64,000 bases of DNA from Actinomycetes bacterium (lineage in GTDB: Bacteria; Actinomycetota; Acidimicrobiia; Acidimicrobiales; RAAP-2), in contig JAJZBK010000002.1 of the NCBI GenBank assembly GCA_021798955.1, positions 118,205 through 182,204 on the forward strand. The letters are read 5' to 3'. The notes below the pieces were generated by a model, which had not been told where the DNA came from, made no database searches, and worked only from the letters and a program-made list of their open reading frames with translations. Of this stretch, positions 18,367 through 26,668 are shown in pieces. Both the position numbers and the translations under genes were made by a program. Within the stretch, counting starts at the first letter, position 1, and every line of letters begins with the position of its first letter.

Positions 18367-19458
18367 TCAAGCCCCTTCTGGCACCCGCGCACCCTCAAGC
18401 TCGGTCCCGGCCGGGACCACGACGTCGGCACCGATCACCGACACCCCGAGCACGCTGCACCGTCGGCCGACGGTCGCCCCGGGGCCGACAATGGTCCGCT
18501 CGACGGTCGCTCGCTCTGCCACGCGAGCCCCAGGGAGCAGCACCGAGCCGCGCACGGTGGCACCGGCCTCGACCACGGCTCCGGCACCGACGACCGAGCC
18601 TTCGACCACGGCTCCGGCACCGACGACGGCTCCGGCACCGAGCAGTGACGTCGACACCGAGGCGCCGGCGGCGTCGGCGACACCCGTGCGCCAGACCTCC
18701 CGTCCCACGGCGGCGTCCTCGACTGCCCCGGGGGCCGGAGGGGATCCCCTTCGGCCCCGCAGGAGGTCGTCATGGGCACGCAGGTACGCCTCGGGGGTGC
18801 CGGTGTCGAGCCAGTAGGCGTCCGATCCACTGGCATAGAGGCGCCCGGCCTCGACGAGGGCAGGGAACGTCTCGCGCTCGATGGAGACCCGACGGCCCGC
18901 GGGGATCCGGTCGAGGACCTCGGCCTCGAGGACGTACGTGCCGGCGTTGATCAGGTTGGTGGGTGCCTCGTCCCGGCGCGGCTTCTCGATGAAGGCGGTC
19001 ACCCGTCCCGTGGAGTCGGTGGGGACGACGCCGAAGGCAGAGGGGTCGGCCACCGGGGTGAGGGCGATGGTGGCGACGCCACCTCGCTCCCGGTGGAACC
19101 GGACCAGGGCACCGAGGTCGAGGTCGGCGAGGACGTCACCGTTCACGACGACGAAGGTGTCGTCAACTCCGGCGTGGAGGGCGGCGAACCGGACAGCGCC
19201 GGCCGTGTCGAGGGGTGTCGGCTCGACGGCGTAGGTGACCGACACGCCGGCGACCACTCCGTCGGGATAGGCGTCGATGAAGGCGTCCGGCCGGTAGCCG
19301 AGGGAGAGGACGGCGCGGTCGACGCCATGGAGGGCCAGCTGGCCGAGCACACGCTCGATCATCGGCTGCTCGACCACGGGGAGCATCTGCTTCGGGGTCG
19401 TGAGGGTGAGCGGCCTGAGGCGCGTCCCCTCGCCGCCCACGAGGACGACTGCCCTCAC
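18367..19458 (-). CDS. Sugar-1-phosphate nucleotidyltransferase with C-terminal left-handed beta-helix (ManB/GlmU/RmlA-like)
   Basis: This 363-aa protein makes an NDP-sugar from a sugar-1-phosphate and NTP. The N-terminal pyrophosphorylase signature VLVGGEGTRLRPLTLTTPKQMLPV is complete, and VVNGDVLADLDLGALVRFH provides the metal-binding Asp. The C-terminal part from about residue 265 has hexapeptide repeats (GAGAVVEGSVVGAGAVVEAG) typical of a left-handed beta-helix. The same layout is seen in mannose-1-phosphate guanylyltransferases of actinobacteria, whose gene also neighbours fbiAB and wbbL-like genes. That synteny favours a GDP-mannose role, but thymidylyltransferase activity cannot be excluded. 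The GTG start overlaps the stop of the upstream membrane-protein gene (GTGA). Confidence 0.85.
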   Translation of the reverse strand: MRAVVLVGGEGTRLRPLTLTTPKQMLPVVEQPMIERVLGQLALHGVDRAVLSLGYRPDAFIDAYPDGVVAGVSVTYAVEPTPLDTAGAVRFAALHAGVDDTFVVVNGDVLADLDLGALVRFHRERGGVATIALTPVADPSAFGVVPTDSTGRVTAFIEKPRRDEAPTNLINAGTYVLEAEVLDRIPAGRRVSIERETFPALVEAGRLYASGSDAYWLDTGTPEAYLRAHDDLLRGRRGSPPAPGAVEDAAVGREVWRTGVADAAGASVSTSLLGAGAVVGAGAVVEGSVVGAGAVVEAGATVRGSVLLPGARVAERATVERTIVGPGATVGRRCSVLGVSVIGADVVVPAGTELEGARVPEGA

Positions 19459-20234
19459 TTCGCGGTTCCGGACGGTGGCGTCGTGTTGGGGGTGGTGGGG
19501 GAACTCGTGGGGGTCGTGGGGGTCGGTACCGAGGTCGAGGGCACCGACGTCGGCACCGAGGTCTGGGCTCCGGTCACCGCCTTGATCAGGTTGGTGATGA
19601 CTGCCGCCGGCGGCTTGGGGACCGCCTTGGTGGCCGGGACGAAGGCCACCGTGATCATCTGGCCGTTGGAGAACCTGAGCGACCGCGGGTCGCCGGGCGC
19701 TTCGGTGGACTTCTTGGCGCTGAAGTTGGGCCACTCGTCGACGATGACGAAGCCTTGTTTGCCGGCGTCAGGCGTCTTGGCAGGGCACCGCTCCCCGTTG
19801 CTGAAGACGCGGCCACCGGGGTAGCGCACCGTCGTGGTGGTCAACGCGAGCTTCTTGTACTCCGACACGAAGGTGCCCAGCGTGGCGTTCGCCCCCGACT
19901 CGCTGGCGTTCTTGGGCTGGATGGTCACGATGCCCGAGCCGTCGGTGGTGAACCCAGCCGACGGGTTGGTGCTGGCCGGGAGGTTCGGCTCGACCTTGCC
20001 GCAGATGTCGACGGCGAGCGCCGCGTACCACGTCTGCGATGTCGTCGGCGGACCGGCCGACGAGGCGGTCTGGTGCGTTCGCTCGTAGCGGCTGTAGCCG
20101 ATCAGGCCCAGGCCCACCACGCACAGCAGCACCAAGGCCGCGTACCAGTTGACCGGCATCTGGCCGCGGTAGGTCTTCCCGCCACCGGTGGACGCTGCTC
20201 GCGCCACCCACTTCCCTGTCGAATTGCTGGGCAT
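19455..20234 (-). CDS. Single-pass membrane protein with Thr/Pro/Ser-rich C-terminus, function unknown
   Basis: This 259-aa protein starts at ATG 20234. A basic N-terminus (about 30 residues) precedes one membrane helix (NWYAALVLLCVVGLGLIGYS, about residues 32-51). A predicted extracytoplasmic domain follows with a Cys pair (VDICGKVEPNLP and NGERCPAKTPD), and the last 45 residues are rich in Thr, Pro, Ser and Val. The orientation suggests a surface domain with a wall-spanning linker. I do not recognise the domain. It sits between a WbbL-like rhamnosyltransferase and a nucleotidyltransferase and overlaps the latter, so an envelope assembly role is plausible but unproven. Confidence 0.75.
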   Translation of the reverse strand: MPSNSTGKWVARAASTGGGKTYRGQMPVNWYAALVLLCVVGLGLIGYSRYERTHQTASSAGPPTTSQTWYAALAVDICGKVEPNLPASTNPSAGFTTDGSGIVTIQPKNASESGANATLGTFVSEYKKLALTTTTVRYPGGRVFSNGERCPAKTPDAGKQGFVIVDEWPNFSAKKSTEAPGDPRSLRFSNGQMITVAFVPATKAVPKPPAAVITNLIKAVTGAQTSVPTSVPSTSVPTPTTPTSSPTTPNTTPPSGTAK

Positions 20235-20256
20235 GATCGGGGGACACCCTAGCCCG

Positions 20257-21186
20257 TCACGGACGGTGCGGGGATCGGTGCCGTCCTTCGGGCCCGGCCC
20301 AGTGGTGGACGAAGGCCAAGGCGGCCCGTACGGCGAGCCCGGCCGCCACCGCCGGCAGGGCGAGGCGTCGCCAGCCGGTGCTCGAACGAGCGGCAAAGCG
20401 GAAGAGCGAGACGTGGTGGTGCACGAGCATGGCGTAGGGGTGACGGGCGGTAGAGACCCCCTGGACGTGGACGGCCTCGGCGTCGGTCACGTAGCCGATC
20501 CGCCAACCTCGGCGCCCGAGCCGCCAGCACAGGTCGACGTCCTCGGCGTACATGAAGTACGACTCGTCGAAGCCACCGACCTGTTCGAAGGCGCCGCGCC
20601 GAACCACGAAGCAGGCCCCGGACACCCAGTCCACGTCGTACGTGCCCGACTCGGCAAGGTCGTCCATCCGGTAGGCGCGGGTGAAGCGGTTGTCGGGAGC
20701 GAACAGCCCGAGCAGCGCGTGCCCAGCGGCGTCGAGGAGCGACGGGAACCGGCGGGCCGACGGGTACCGCTCGCCGGTGGTAGCACGAATGAGGGGACCG
20801 ACCAGTCCGAGGCCGGGGTCACGGTCGAGGGCGTCGACCAACCGGACGAGCGCTTCGGGGGACACCTCCACGTCCGGGTTGCATACGAGGACCACGTCGC
20901 CCCGGGTGACGGCGACACCCCGGTTGGCCCCCGCCCCGTAGCCCACGTTGCGCCCCGGGCGGACCACGGCGTCGACCAACCCGGTGGCCTCGGCCGCAGC
21001 GAGCGAGCCGTCGGACGAACCGTTGTCGACCACCACCACCTCGTCGGCGGCGGCGACGACCAGAGCGACCACACACCGGGCAAGGAGCGGCCCCGACTCA
21101 TAGTTGACGACAACCGCAGCCGTTCCACCGGGCCGTCGACCCGCCCGGCCGGTCTCCCCCGCGCCCGTCGGGCGTTCGGCGGTCAC
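20257..21186 (-). CDS. GT2 glycosyltransferase, WbbL-like (rhamnosyltransferase type)
   Basis: This 309-aa GT-A fold enzyme has AVVVNYESGPLLARCV, EVVVVDNGSSDGS, RNVGYGAGANRGVA and VLVCNPDVEVSPEAL (the DxD-type metal site). DWVSGACFVVRRGAF and FDESYFMYAEDVDLCWRLGRRGW supply the catalytic ED. This is the WbbL/WbbL1 pattern. In mycobacteria the homologous enzyme attaches rhamnose from dTDP-rhamnose to the GlcNAc-P-P-lipid linker of arabinogalactan. dTDP-rhamnose genes (rmlB, rmlD) in the same operon support rhamnosyl transfer here. A short C-terminal hydrophobic segment may bring it to the membrane. The GTG start overlaps the upstream GT2 stop. Confidence 0.87.
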   Translation of the reverse strand: MTAERPTGAGETGRAGRRPGGTAAVVVNYESGPLLARCVVALVVAAADEVVVVDNGSSDGSLAAAEATGLVDAVVRPGRNVGYGAGANRGVAVTRGDVVLVCNPDVEVSPEALVRLVDALDRDPGLGLVGPLIRATTGERYPSARRFPSLLDAAGHALLGLFAPDNRFTRAYRMDDLAESGTYDVDWVSGACFVVRRGAFEQVGGFDESYFMYAEDVDLCWRLGRRGWRIGYVTDAEAVHVQGVSTARHPYAMLVHHHVSLFRFAARSSTGWRRLALPAVAAGLAVRAALAFVHHWAGPEGRHRSPHRP

Positions 21187-21935
21187 CGGTCGGTGAGCAC
21201 AGCCGCCTCCGGAGGCGGGGGCGGTAGCGGGGTGACACGGTACTTGAGGAGCGCCCACAGCGCGCCGAACCCGTCGTGCCAGGTGATCTTCTTGCCCTGA
21301 GCAACCTCGCGGCCGGCGTACGAGATCGGTACTTCGTAGATGCGGTACCCACGCCGGAGCACCTTGGCCGTGAGCTCGGGCTCGATCTCGAAGCGGTCGG
21401 ACTCGAGGGGGAGACCGGCGAGGACCCGGCGGTCGAACACCTTCGAGCAGGTCTCCATGTCCGAGAGCGTGGAGGCGTAGAGGACGTTGGTGATGAGGAC
21501 GAGGAAGCGGTTGCCCACCCAGTGGAGCGGGAGCATGTTCTTGCGCTCGCCGGTGAACCGGCTTCCGTAGACGACCCGGGCCTTCCCCCGCAGGAGCGGG
21601 TCGAGCAGCTTCGGCCAATCGGCCGGGTCGTACTCGAGGTCGGCGTCCTGGATGAGCACCAGGTCGCCCCGGGCCGCTGCCAGCCCGGTGCGCACGGCTG
21701 CGCCCTTACCCCGGTTGCGAGCGTGGGCGAGGACGCGCACGGTCGAGTCCTCGAGGGTGGCGAGCACCTGTCGGGTGCCGTCGGTCGACCCGTCGTCGAC
21801 CACGACGATCTCCAGCTCGAGGGGAACGTCGACCTGGCGGATACGGCGCACCGCTTCGGCGACCGTGGTGCGCTCGTTGTAGACCGGCACGATCACGCTC
21901 AGGGTCCGGTACCCGCTCACGCCAGCTCCGTCCAC
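21183..21935 (-). CDS. GT2 glycosyltransferase, dolichyl/polyprenyl-phosphate mannose synthase-like
   Basis: This 250-aa enzyme has the classic DPM1-type motif order: VIVPVYNERTTVAEAVRRI, EIVVVDDGSTDGTRQVL, NRGKGAAVRTGLAAARGD and LIQDADLEYDPADWP with DAD metal binding. A YGSRFTGERKN segment and a conserved IYEVPISYAGREVAQGKKI segment follow. It probably transfers a hexose from an NDP-sugar to a polyprenyl phosphate at the inner membrane face, or directly onto a glycan lipid. GTG at 21935 is chosen for the GGGAGG located about 8 nt upstream; GTG at 21920 is an alternative. Its stop overlaps the start of the WbbL-like gene. Confidence 0.88.
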   Translation of the reverse strand: MDGAGVSGYRTLSVIVPVYNERTTVAEAVRRIRQVDVPLELEIVVVDDGSTDGTRQVLATLEDSTVRVLAHARNRGKGAAVRTGLAAARGDLVLIQDADLEYDPADWPKLLDPLLRGKARVVYGSRFTGERKNMLPLHWVGNRFLVLITNVLYASTLSDMETCSKVFDRRVLAGLPLESDRFEIEPELTAKVLRRGYRIYEVPISYAGREVAQGKKITWHDGFGALWALLKYRVTPLPPPPPEAAVLTDR

Positions 21936-21945
21936 ACCAGTACCT

Positions 21946-21999
21946 CCCGGCTCACTCGCTGCCCGTTCCCGGCTCACTCGCTGCCCGCTCCCGGCTCGG
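21946..21999. repeat. 22-bp tandem duplication spanning a stop codon
   Basis: Two copies of cccggctcactcgctgcccgtt/ct (21946-21967 and 21968-21989) plus a partial third. The second contains the stop of the uxs gene (21974-21976); the first is an extra copy downstream of it and just before the GT2 ribosome site. Confidence 0.8.
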
Positions 22000-22948
22000 A
22001 GGCGCTGCCCAGCCGCTGCTCGGCAACCAGTGCCTCGGCGGTTCGGGCGAGCCCGACGGCGAGCGGCGTGGTCGGCTCCCACCTGAGGAGCTGGCGGGCC
22101 AGTGAGATGTCGGGACGCCGGCGCGCCGGGTCGTCAGTCGGCAGCGGACGGTGCACGATGGTCGAGGTGGAGCCGGTCAGCTCGATGACCGTGCGCGCCA
22201 GCTCGAGGACGGTGTACTCGTCGGGGTTGCCGAGGTTGACCGGACCGGTCACCGAGGCGTCGAGCATGGCCACCAGTCCCCCAACCTCGTCGTCGACGTA
22301 GCAGAGGCTCCGGGTCTGGCTCCCGTCCCCGTAGACGGTGAGCGGATCGCCCCGGAGCGCCTGGGCCAGGAAGTTCGACACGACCCGACCGTCGTCGGTG
22401 CGGAGTCGGGGGCCGTAGGTGTTGAAGATGCGCACGACACCGACGTCCGTGCCCCGGGACCGGTGGTGGGCGAAGGTAAGTGCCTCGGAGAACCGCTTGG
22501 CCTCGTCGTAGACGCTCCGAGGGCCGACCGGGTTGACGTTGCCCCAGTAGGACTCGGGCTGGGGGTGCACGGCCGGATCTCCGTACACCTCGCTCGTCGA
22601 TGCCAGCAGGAAGCGGGCGTGGTTTCGCTCTGCCAGCTCGAGGGCGAGGCGGGTCCCTTCGCTCCCGACCGCCAGCGTGGCGAGCGGGCGGGCCAGGTAG
22701 TCGGGGGGGGAGGCCGGGCTGGCCAGGTGGCAGACCGCGTCGAGGGAGCCGTCCACCGGGACCGAGGTCGACACGTCGGCCTCGACGAGGGTGAAGGCGG
22801 GGTTCCCGAGCAGGTGGGCGACGTTGGCGCGGCGCCCGGTGGAGAAGTCGTCGACACAGACGACCTCGTCTCCCCGGGCCACGAGCCGGTCACACAGGTG
22901 AGAGCCGAGGAAGCCGGCACCTCCGAGGACGGCGACACGACCGGTCAC
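21974..22948 (-). CDS. uxs: UDP-glucuronate decarboxylase / UDP-xylose synthase-like SDR
   Basis: This 324-aa extended SDR has GGAGFLGSHLCDRL, DDFSTGRRANV, HLASPASPPDYL and LLASTSEVYGDP. It also has SVYDEAKRFSEAL with intact Tyr and Lys, and RIFNTYGPRLRTDDGRVVSNF. The SPASPPDY and YDEAKR motifs are those of UDP-xylose synthases, which decarboxylate UDP-glucuronate. The UDP-glucose dehydrogenase gene lies directly upstream with a GTGA overlap, supplying the substrate, so a UDP-glucose to UDP-glucuronate to UDP-xylose route is well supported. Close paralogues include dTDP-glucose dehydratases, but the dedicated rmlB in the operon argues against that reading. Confidence 0.88.
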   Translation of the reverse strand: MTGRVAVLGGAGFLGSHLCDRLVARGDEVVCVDDFSTGRRANVAHLLGNPAFTLVEADVSTSVPVDGSLDAVCHLASPASPPDYLARPLATLAVGSEGTRLALELAERNHARFLLASTSEVYGDPAVHPQPESYWGNVNPVGPRSVYDEAKRFSEALTFAHHRSRGTDVGVVRIFNTYGPRLRTDDGRVVSNFLAQALRGDPLTVYGDGSQTRSLCYVDDEVGGLVAMLDASVTGPVNLGNPDEYTVLELARTVIELTGSTSTIVHRPLPTDDPARRRPDISLARQLLRWEPTTPLAVGLARTAEALVAEQRLGSASEPGAGSE

Positions 22949-24372
22949 CGCCGCCCGATCCCCTCGTAGGCGAAGCCGAGCCGCCGGAGCTGGGCGGGAT
23001 CGAGCAGGTTGCGGGCGTCGACCACCACCGGCCGGGCGAGCTCGAGCGCCACCCGGCGGAAATCGACCAGGCGGAACTCGTCCCACTCGGTGAGCACGAC
23101 GAGCACGTCAGCCCCTCTGCAGGCGTCGTACGGGTCGGCGTGGGCGGTGACGGCACCGATCACCGGGTCGCCACGCACTCCCGTCAGCCCGTCGAGACGG
23201 GCCGGCCCTGCTCCCGTCGGGACGGGCACCGTCGGGTCGTAGGCGCGTACGGTCGCGCCCTTCCCTGCCATGCGACGCACGACCTCGACGGCAGGAGATG
23301 ACCGCAGGTCGTCGGTGCCGGCCTTGAAGGTGAGGCCCCAGACGGCAACGACTCGGCCGGCGAGCTCAGGCTCGGCGGCCGTGGGGGCCGTGGGGGCGCC
23401 TGCCGTCTCGCGCCGATGTCCTCGCTGGAGGGGTGGGCCCTCGGTCGACGGTCGGGTGGCAGCGACGACCTTCGCCACCACCCGGTCGAACTGCTCGTCG
23501 TTGATGGCAATGACCCCACGGAGGAAGGCGAAGTCGTACCCGGCGTCCTCGGCGATCCGCACCAGGGCCTGGGTGTCCTTGGGCAGGCAGCTCCCCCCCC
23601 ACCCGGGCCCGGGCCGCAGGTACTCGAAGCCGATCCGTCGGTCGTAGCCGAGGCCCAGGATGACGTCGCGCACGTCGGCACCGACGGCCTCGCACAGGCT
23701 GGCCACCGCGTTGACGAAGCTCAGCTTGGTGGCCAAAAAGGCGTTGGCCGCGTACTTGATCGTCTCGGCGGTGGTGGCGTCCGTGATGAGGACCGGTGCC
23801 CGCGTGCCGGCGAACAGCTCGCCGACCCGGGCGGCAGCCGACTGGTCGGCGGCACCCACCACGACGCGCTCGGGGTGAAGGCTGTCGGAGACCGCCGAGC
23901 CCTCGCGCAGGAACTCGGGGTTCGAGACGACCGAGACGTCGTGGCGGCCAAGTACCCGCTCGACGACCAGGGTCGAGCCCACCGGCACGGTGGACTTGTT
24001 CACCACCACCGAGCCCGGCTCGAGGTGGGGGCCGATGGCCGCCGCCGCCGCCTCCACGTAGGACAGGTCCGCCGAGCCGTCCTCGCCCTGAGGGGTGGGC
24101 ACGCACAGGAAGACGAACTCGCACCCGGTGACCGCCCTGGCCACGTCGGTGACGAAGCGCAGACGACCGGCGTCGAGGCCTTCACGGACCAGCTCCTCGA
24201 GGTGGTCCTCGACGATGGGCACCGACCCGGTAGCAAGCTGGGCGATCCGGTCCTCGTCCACGTCAGCGCAGGTCACCTGGTGGCCGAGGTGGGCGAGGAC
24301 GGCGGCGGTGGGCAGTCCGACGTAGCCGACGCCGAGCACGGCGACAGAGCGCGCGCGCCCGTGAGGGAGCAC
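22945..24372 (-). CDS. ugd: UDP-glucose 6-dehydrogenase
   Basis: This protein of about 475 aa oxidises UDP-glucose to UDP-glucuronate with two NAD. It shows the N-terminal NAD site SVAVLGVGYVGLPTAAVLA, the VPTPQ loop, NKSTVPVGST, SNPEFLREGSA, and the catalytic GWGGSCLPKD with its Cys. The C-terminal domain starts with VAVWGLTFKAGTDDLRSSP. Between central and C-terminal domains is an unusual insert of about 35 residues rich in Pro, Ala and Arg (near PSTEGPPLQRGHRRET). The start is uncertain: GTG 24372 gives a normal length. GTG 24561 would add about 63 low-complexity residues but leaves a smaller gap to rmlD. Confidence 0.9.
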   Translation of the reverse strand: MLPHGRARSVAVLGVGYVGLPTAAVLAHLGHQVTCADVDEDRIAQLATGSVPIVEDHLEELVREGLDAGRLRFVTDVARAVTGCEFVFLCVPTPQGEDGSADLSYVEAAAAAIGPHLEPGSVVVNKSTVPVGSTLVVERVLGRHDVSVVSNPEFLREGSAVSDSLHPERVVVGAADQSAAARVGELFAGTRAPVLITDATTAETIKYAANAFLATKLSFVNAVASLCEAVGADVRDVILGLGYDRRIGFEYLRPGPGWGGSCLPKDTQALVRIAEDAGYDFAFLRGVIAINDEQFDRVVAKVVAATRPSTEGPPLQRGHRRETAGAPTAPTAAEPELAGRVVAVWGLTFKAGTDDLRSSPAVEVVRRMAGKGATVRAYDPTVPVPTGAGPARLDGLTGVRGDPVIGAVTAHADPYDACRGADVLVVLTEWDEFRLVDFRRVALELARPVVVDARNLLDPAQLRRLGFAYEGIGRR

Positions 24373-24601
24373 CCGGACGCCATGCCCTCCGTGCCCGAAG
24401 GTCGGGACCTCGGGGACCTGGGACTCGGGCCCGTGCTCACCCCGCGGCGGCAACGCCGCGGCGAGCGGGGGCACCGAGCTCGCCACACCGGGCGTCGAGG
24501 TGATGCGGACGGAACCGGACGAGCCGGCTGGGCGCGCTGACGACGGGTCGCCGGACGTCACGGCGCCGTCCTTACGGCTGGGGCTCGGGTCACGGCTGGG
24601 G

Positions 24602-25540
24602 TCACGGTCCGACCACGGCGTCGACGAGACGGGCCAGCGAGTCCGTCCACTCGGGGAGCAGTGGGAGCCCGGCCAGGCGGAGCCCCAGGTTGTCGAGCCG
24701 GGAGTTGGCCGGGCGCGGCGCCGGGCGCGGTGGATCGAGCTCTGCGGTCGTGATGGGCTCGACCCGCCCGGGGTCGTCGCCCGCTGCTTCGAGCACCGCC
24801 CGGACGAACTCGAACCACGTCGTCTCCCCGCTGTTGGTGACATGGAACGTCCCCGGCCGCCGTTCGACGCCGAGGCGGACGAGGACAGGTGCCAGGTCGG
24901 CCGTGAACGTCGGAGTGCCTCGCTGGTCGTCCACGAAGCGCAGCGTGGTCGTGCCGTCGGTACCGGCCAGACGCAGCGCCGTTTTGACCATGTTCGCCCC
25001 GTGGGCACCGCTCACCCACGCCGTGCGGACGACGGTGGCGTCGCCTCCGAGCACGGCGAGCACCTCCCGCTCGCCCCCGAGCTTGCTGCGGCCGTAGACC
25101 GAACGAGGGGCGGGGTCGTCCCACTCGACGTAGGGGCGCCCGAGCTCGCCGTCGAACACGTAGTCGGTGGAGACGTAGACGACGTGGGCGCCCACCCGCC
25201 GGGCCGCCTCGGCGACGTAGCGGGTGCCGAGGGCGTTGACCGCGTAGGCGGTGTCAGGGTCGGACTCGCAGGCGTCCACGGCCGTATAGGCACCACCGTG
25301 GAGGACAACGTCGGGACGGAACGCCTCCACCGCAGCGAGGACTCCGTCGCGGTCGCGCAGGTCGAGCGTGTCGACGTCGGTGGCCAGCGTCTCGAATCCC
25401 CCCGCCGGCTGGGGCACCGTCAGGCCCGTCACGTGCGCCGGGGCACCACCGTCGGGCATGGCGCCGGCCAGCACAGCCTGAACGTCTCGTCCCAGCTGTC
25501 CGTCACCTCCGGTGACGAAGACCCGGAGCGGCGTGCTCAC
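24602..25540 (-). CDS. rmlD: dTDP-4-dehydrorhamnose reductase
   Basis: This 312-aa SDR carries out the last step of dTDP-L-rhamnose synthesis. It has GGDGQLGRDVQ, the characteristic HGGAYTAVDACESDPDTAYAVN, VYVSTDYVFDGE and SVYGRSKLGGE with catalytic Tyr/Lys. RTAWVSGAHGANMVKTAL and the substrate-side GTFHVTNSGETTWFEF follow. All family hallmarks are present. The GTG start overlaps the rmlB stop (GTGA). rmlA and rmlC are not in this window unless the nucleotidyltransferase at 18367-19458 acts as RmlA. Confidence 0.93.
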   Translation of the reverse strand: MSTPLRVFVTGGDGQLGRDVQAVLAGAMPDGGAPAHVTGLTVPQPAGGFETLATDVDTLDLRDRDGVLAAVEAFRPDVVLHGGAYTAVDACESDPDTAYAVNALGTRYVAEAARRVGAHVVYVSTDYVFDGELGRPYVEWDDPAPRSVYGRSKLGGEREVLAVLGGDATVVRTAWVSGAHGANMVKTALRLAGTDGTTTLRFVDDQRGTPTFTADLAPVLVRLGVERRPGTFHVTNSGETTWFEFVRAVLEAAGDDPGRVEPITTAELDPPRPAPRPANSRLDNLGLRLAGLPLLPEWTDSLARLVDAVVGP

Positions 25541-26562
25541 GGTCGAGCCGGTGGCTGGCTCCCGCCGGTCCACGCCCCCTCGACCACCGGCGCCCGGTCT
25601 CGGAGCGGCTCCCACCAACTGCGGTGGTCGGCGTACCACGACACCGTGCCGGCGAGTCCTTCCTCGAAGCCGATCGTCGGCTCCCATCCCAAGGTGGTGC
25701 GGATCTTGGTGGAGTCGAGGAGGTAGCGACGATCGTGGCCCGGGCGGTCCGGGACGATCTCCTTCAACGTCGACGGTCGGCCGGTAGCAGCCAGGACGGC
25801 GTCGGCGATCTGCTCGATGCTGGCTTCCACCCCACTGCCTACGTTGTAGGTCTCGCCCACCACGCCGCGCTCGAGCACCGCTTCGATGGCCCGGCAGTGG
25901 TCGTCGACGTGGAGCCACTCGCGCCGGTTCTGCGTCGAGGCGTACAGCGGCAGTGGCTGGTCGTCGAGTGCCCGGGCGGTGAACAGCGGGATCACCTTCT
26001 CGGGGAACTGGTAGGGCCCGTAGTTGTTGCAGCAGTTGGTGATGGTGGCGGGCAGCTCGAAGGTCTCGACGTAGGCCCGCACGGCATGGTCGGCGCCGGC
26101 CTTGGAGGCGTTGTAGGGCGTGCGCGGACGGTAGGGGGACTCCTCGGTGAAGCGATCGTCGGAGTCGAGCGGGAGATCTCCGTAGACCTCGCAGGTGGAG
26201 ATGTGGTGGAACCGTACGACGCCGTGCCGACGAGCCGCTTCAGCCAGGGTCTGGGTCCCCAAGACGTTGGTACGGAAGAACCGGCCCGGGTCGAGGATGG
26301 CCAGGGAGTTGTGCGACTCGGCGGCGAAGTTGACGATGACGTCGATGTCGTGGGACGCGAGCACGCCGGCCACGGCATCGAGGTCGCCGATGTCGGTCTG
26401 CACGAAGGAGATCCGGTCCTCCACGTCGGCCAGGTTCGGCCGGTTTCCCGCGTAGGTGAGGACGTCGAGCGCGACGACATGGTCCTCCGGGTGTCGGCCC
26501 ACCCAGTAGCGCACGAAGTTCGAGCCGATAAAACCGGCCCCGCCGGTGACGAGCAGTCGCAT
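25537..26562 (-). CDS. rmlB: dTDP-glucose 4,6-dehydratase
   Basis: This 341-aa first gene of the operon removes water from dTDP-glucose. Motifs are GGAGFIGSNFVRYW, LDVLTYAGNRPNL, VNFAAESHNSLAILDP, RTPYNASKAGADHAV (Tyr150, Lys154), NCCNNYGPYQFPEKVIPLF and NRREWLHVDDHCRAI. At the dehydration site, where most RmlB proteins have Thr-Asp-Glu, it reads STCEVYG. Residue 124 is Cys (minus-strand codon at 26193-26191) while Glu125 is retained. This may be a lineage variant rather than a defect. The 105 bp upstream hold a TATGCT hexamer 9 nt before the ATG, a possible near-leaderless promoter for the whole operon. Confidence 0.93.
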   Translation of the reverse strand: MRLLVTGGAGFIGSNFVRYWVGRHPEDHVVALDVLTYAGNRPNLADVEDRISFVQTDIGDLDAVAGVLASHDIDVIVNFAAESHNSLAILDPGRFFRTNVLGTQTLAEAARRHGVVRFHHISTCEVYGDLPLDSDDRFTEESPYRPRTPYNASKAGADHAVRAYVETFELPATITNCCNNYGPYQFPEKVIPLFTARALDDQPLPLYASTQNRREWLHVDDHCRAIEAVLERGVVGETYNVGSGVEASIEQIADAVLAATGRPSTLKEIVPDRPGHDRRYLLDSTKIRTTLGWEPTIGFEEGLAGTVSWYADHRSWWEPLRDRAPVVEGAWTGGSQPPARP

Positions 26563-26668
26563 AAGTGGGTCAGCATAATCCGCCCGCTACGCCCCGGTTC
26601 TGGGGAACAACACCCAGGACCAAGCCGGACAAGGCGTTGGCGGGCATCGGGCACCCGGCAGCAAGGGG

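Noticed and set aside
18575..18640. Repeated ggctccggcaccgacgac units in the nucleotidyltransferase gene
   Set aside because: They encode hexapeptide turns of the left-handed beta-helix, a normal feature of the fold rather than a separate repeat element.
18367..19458. Calling the nucleotidyltransferase rmlA
   Set aside because: RmlA proteins are about 290 aa without this beta-helix; length and neighbourhood fit a ManB-type enzyme better, so no symbol was given.
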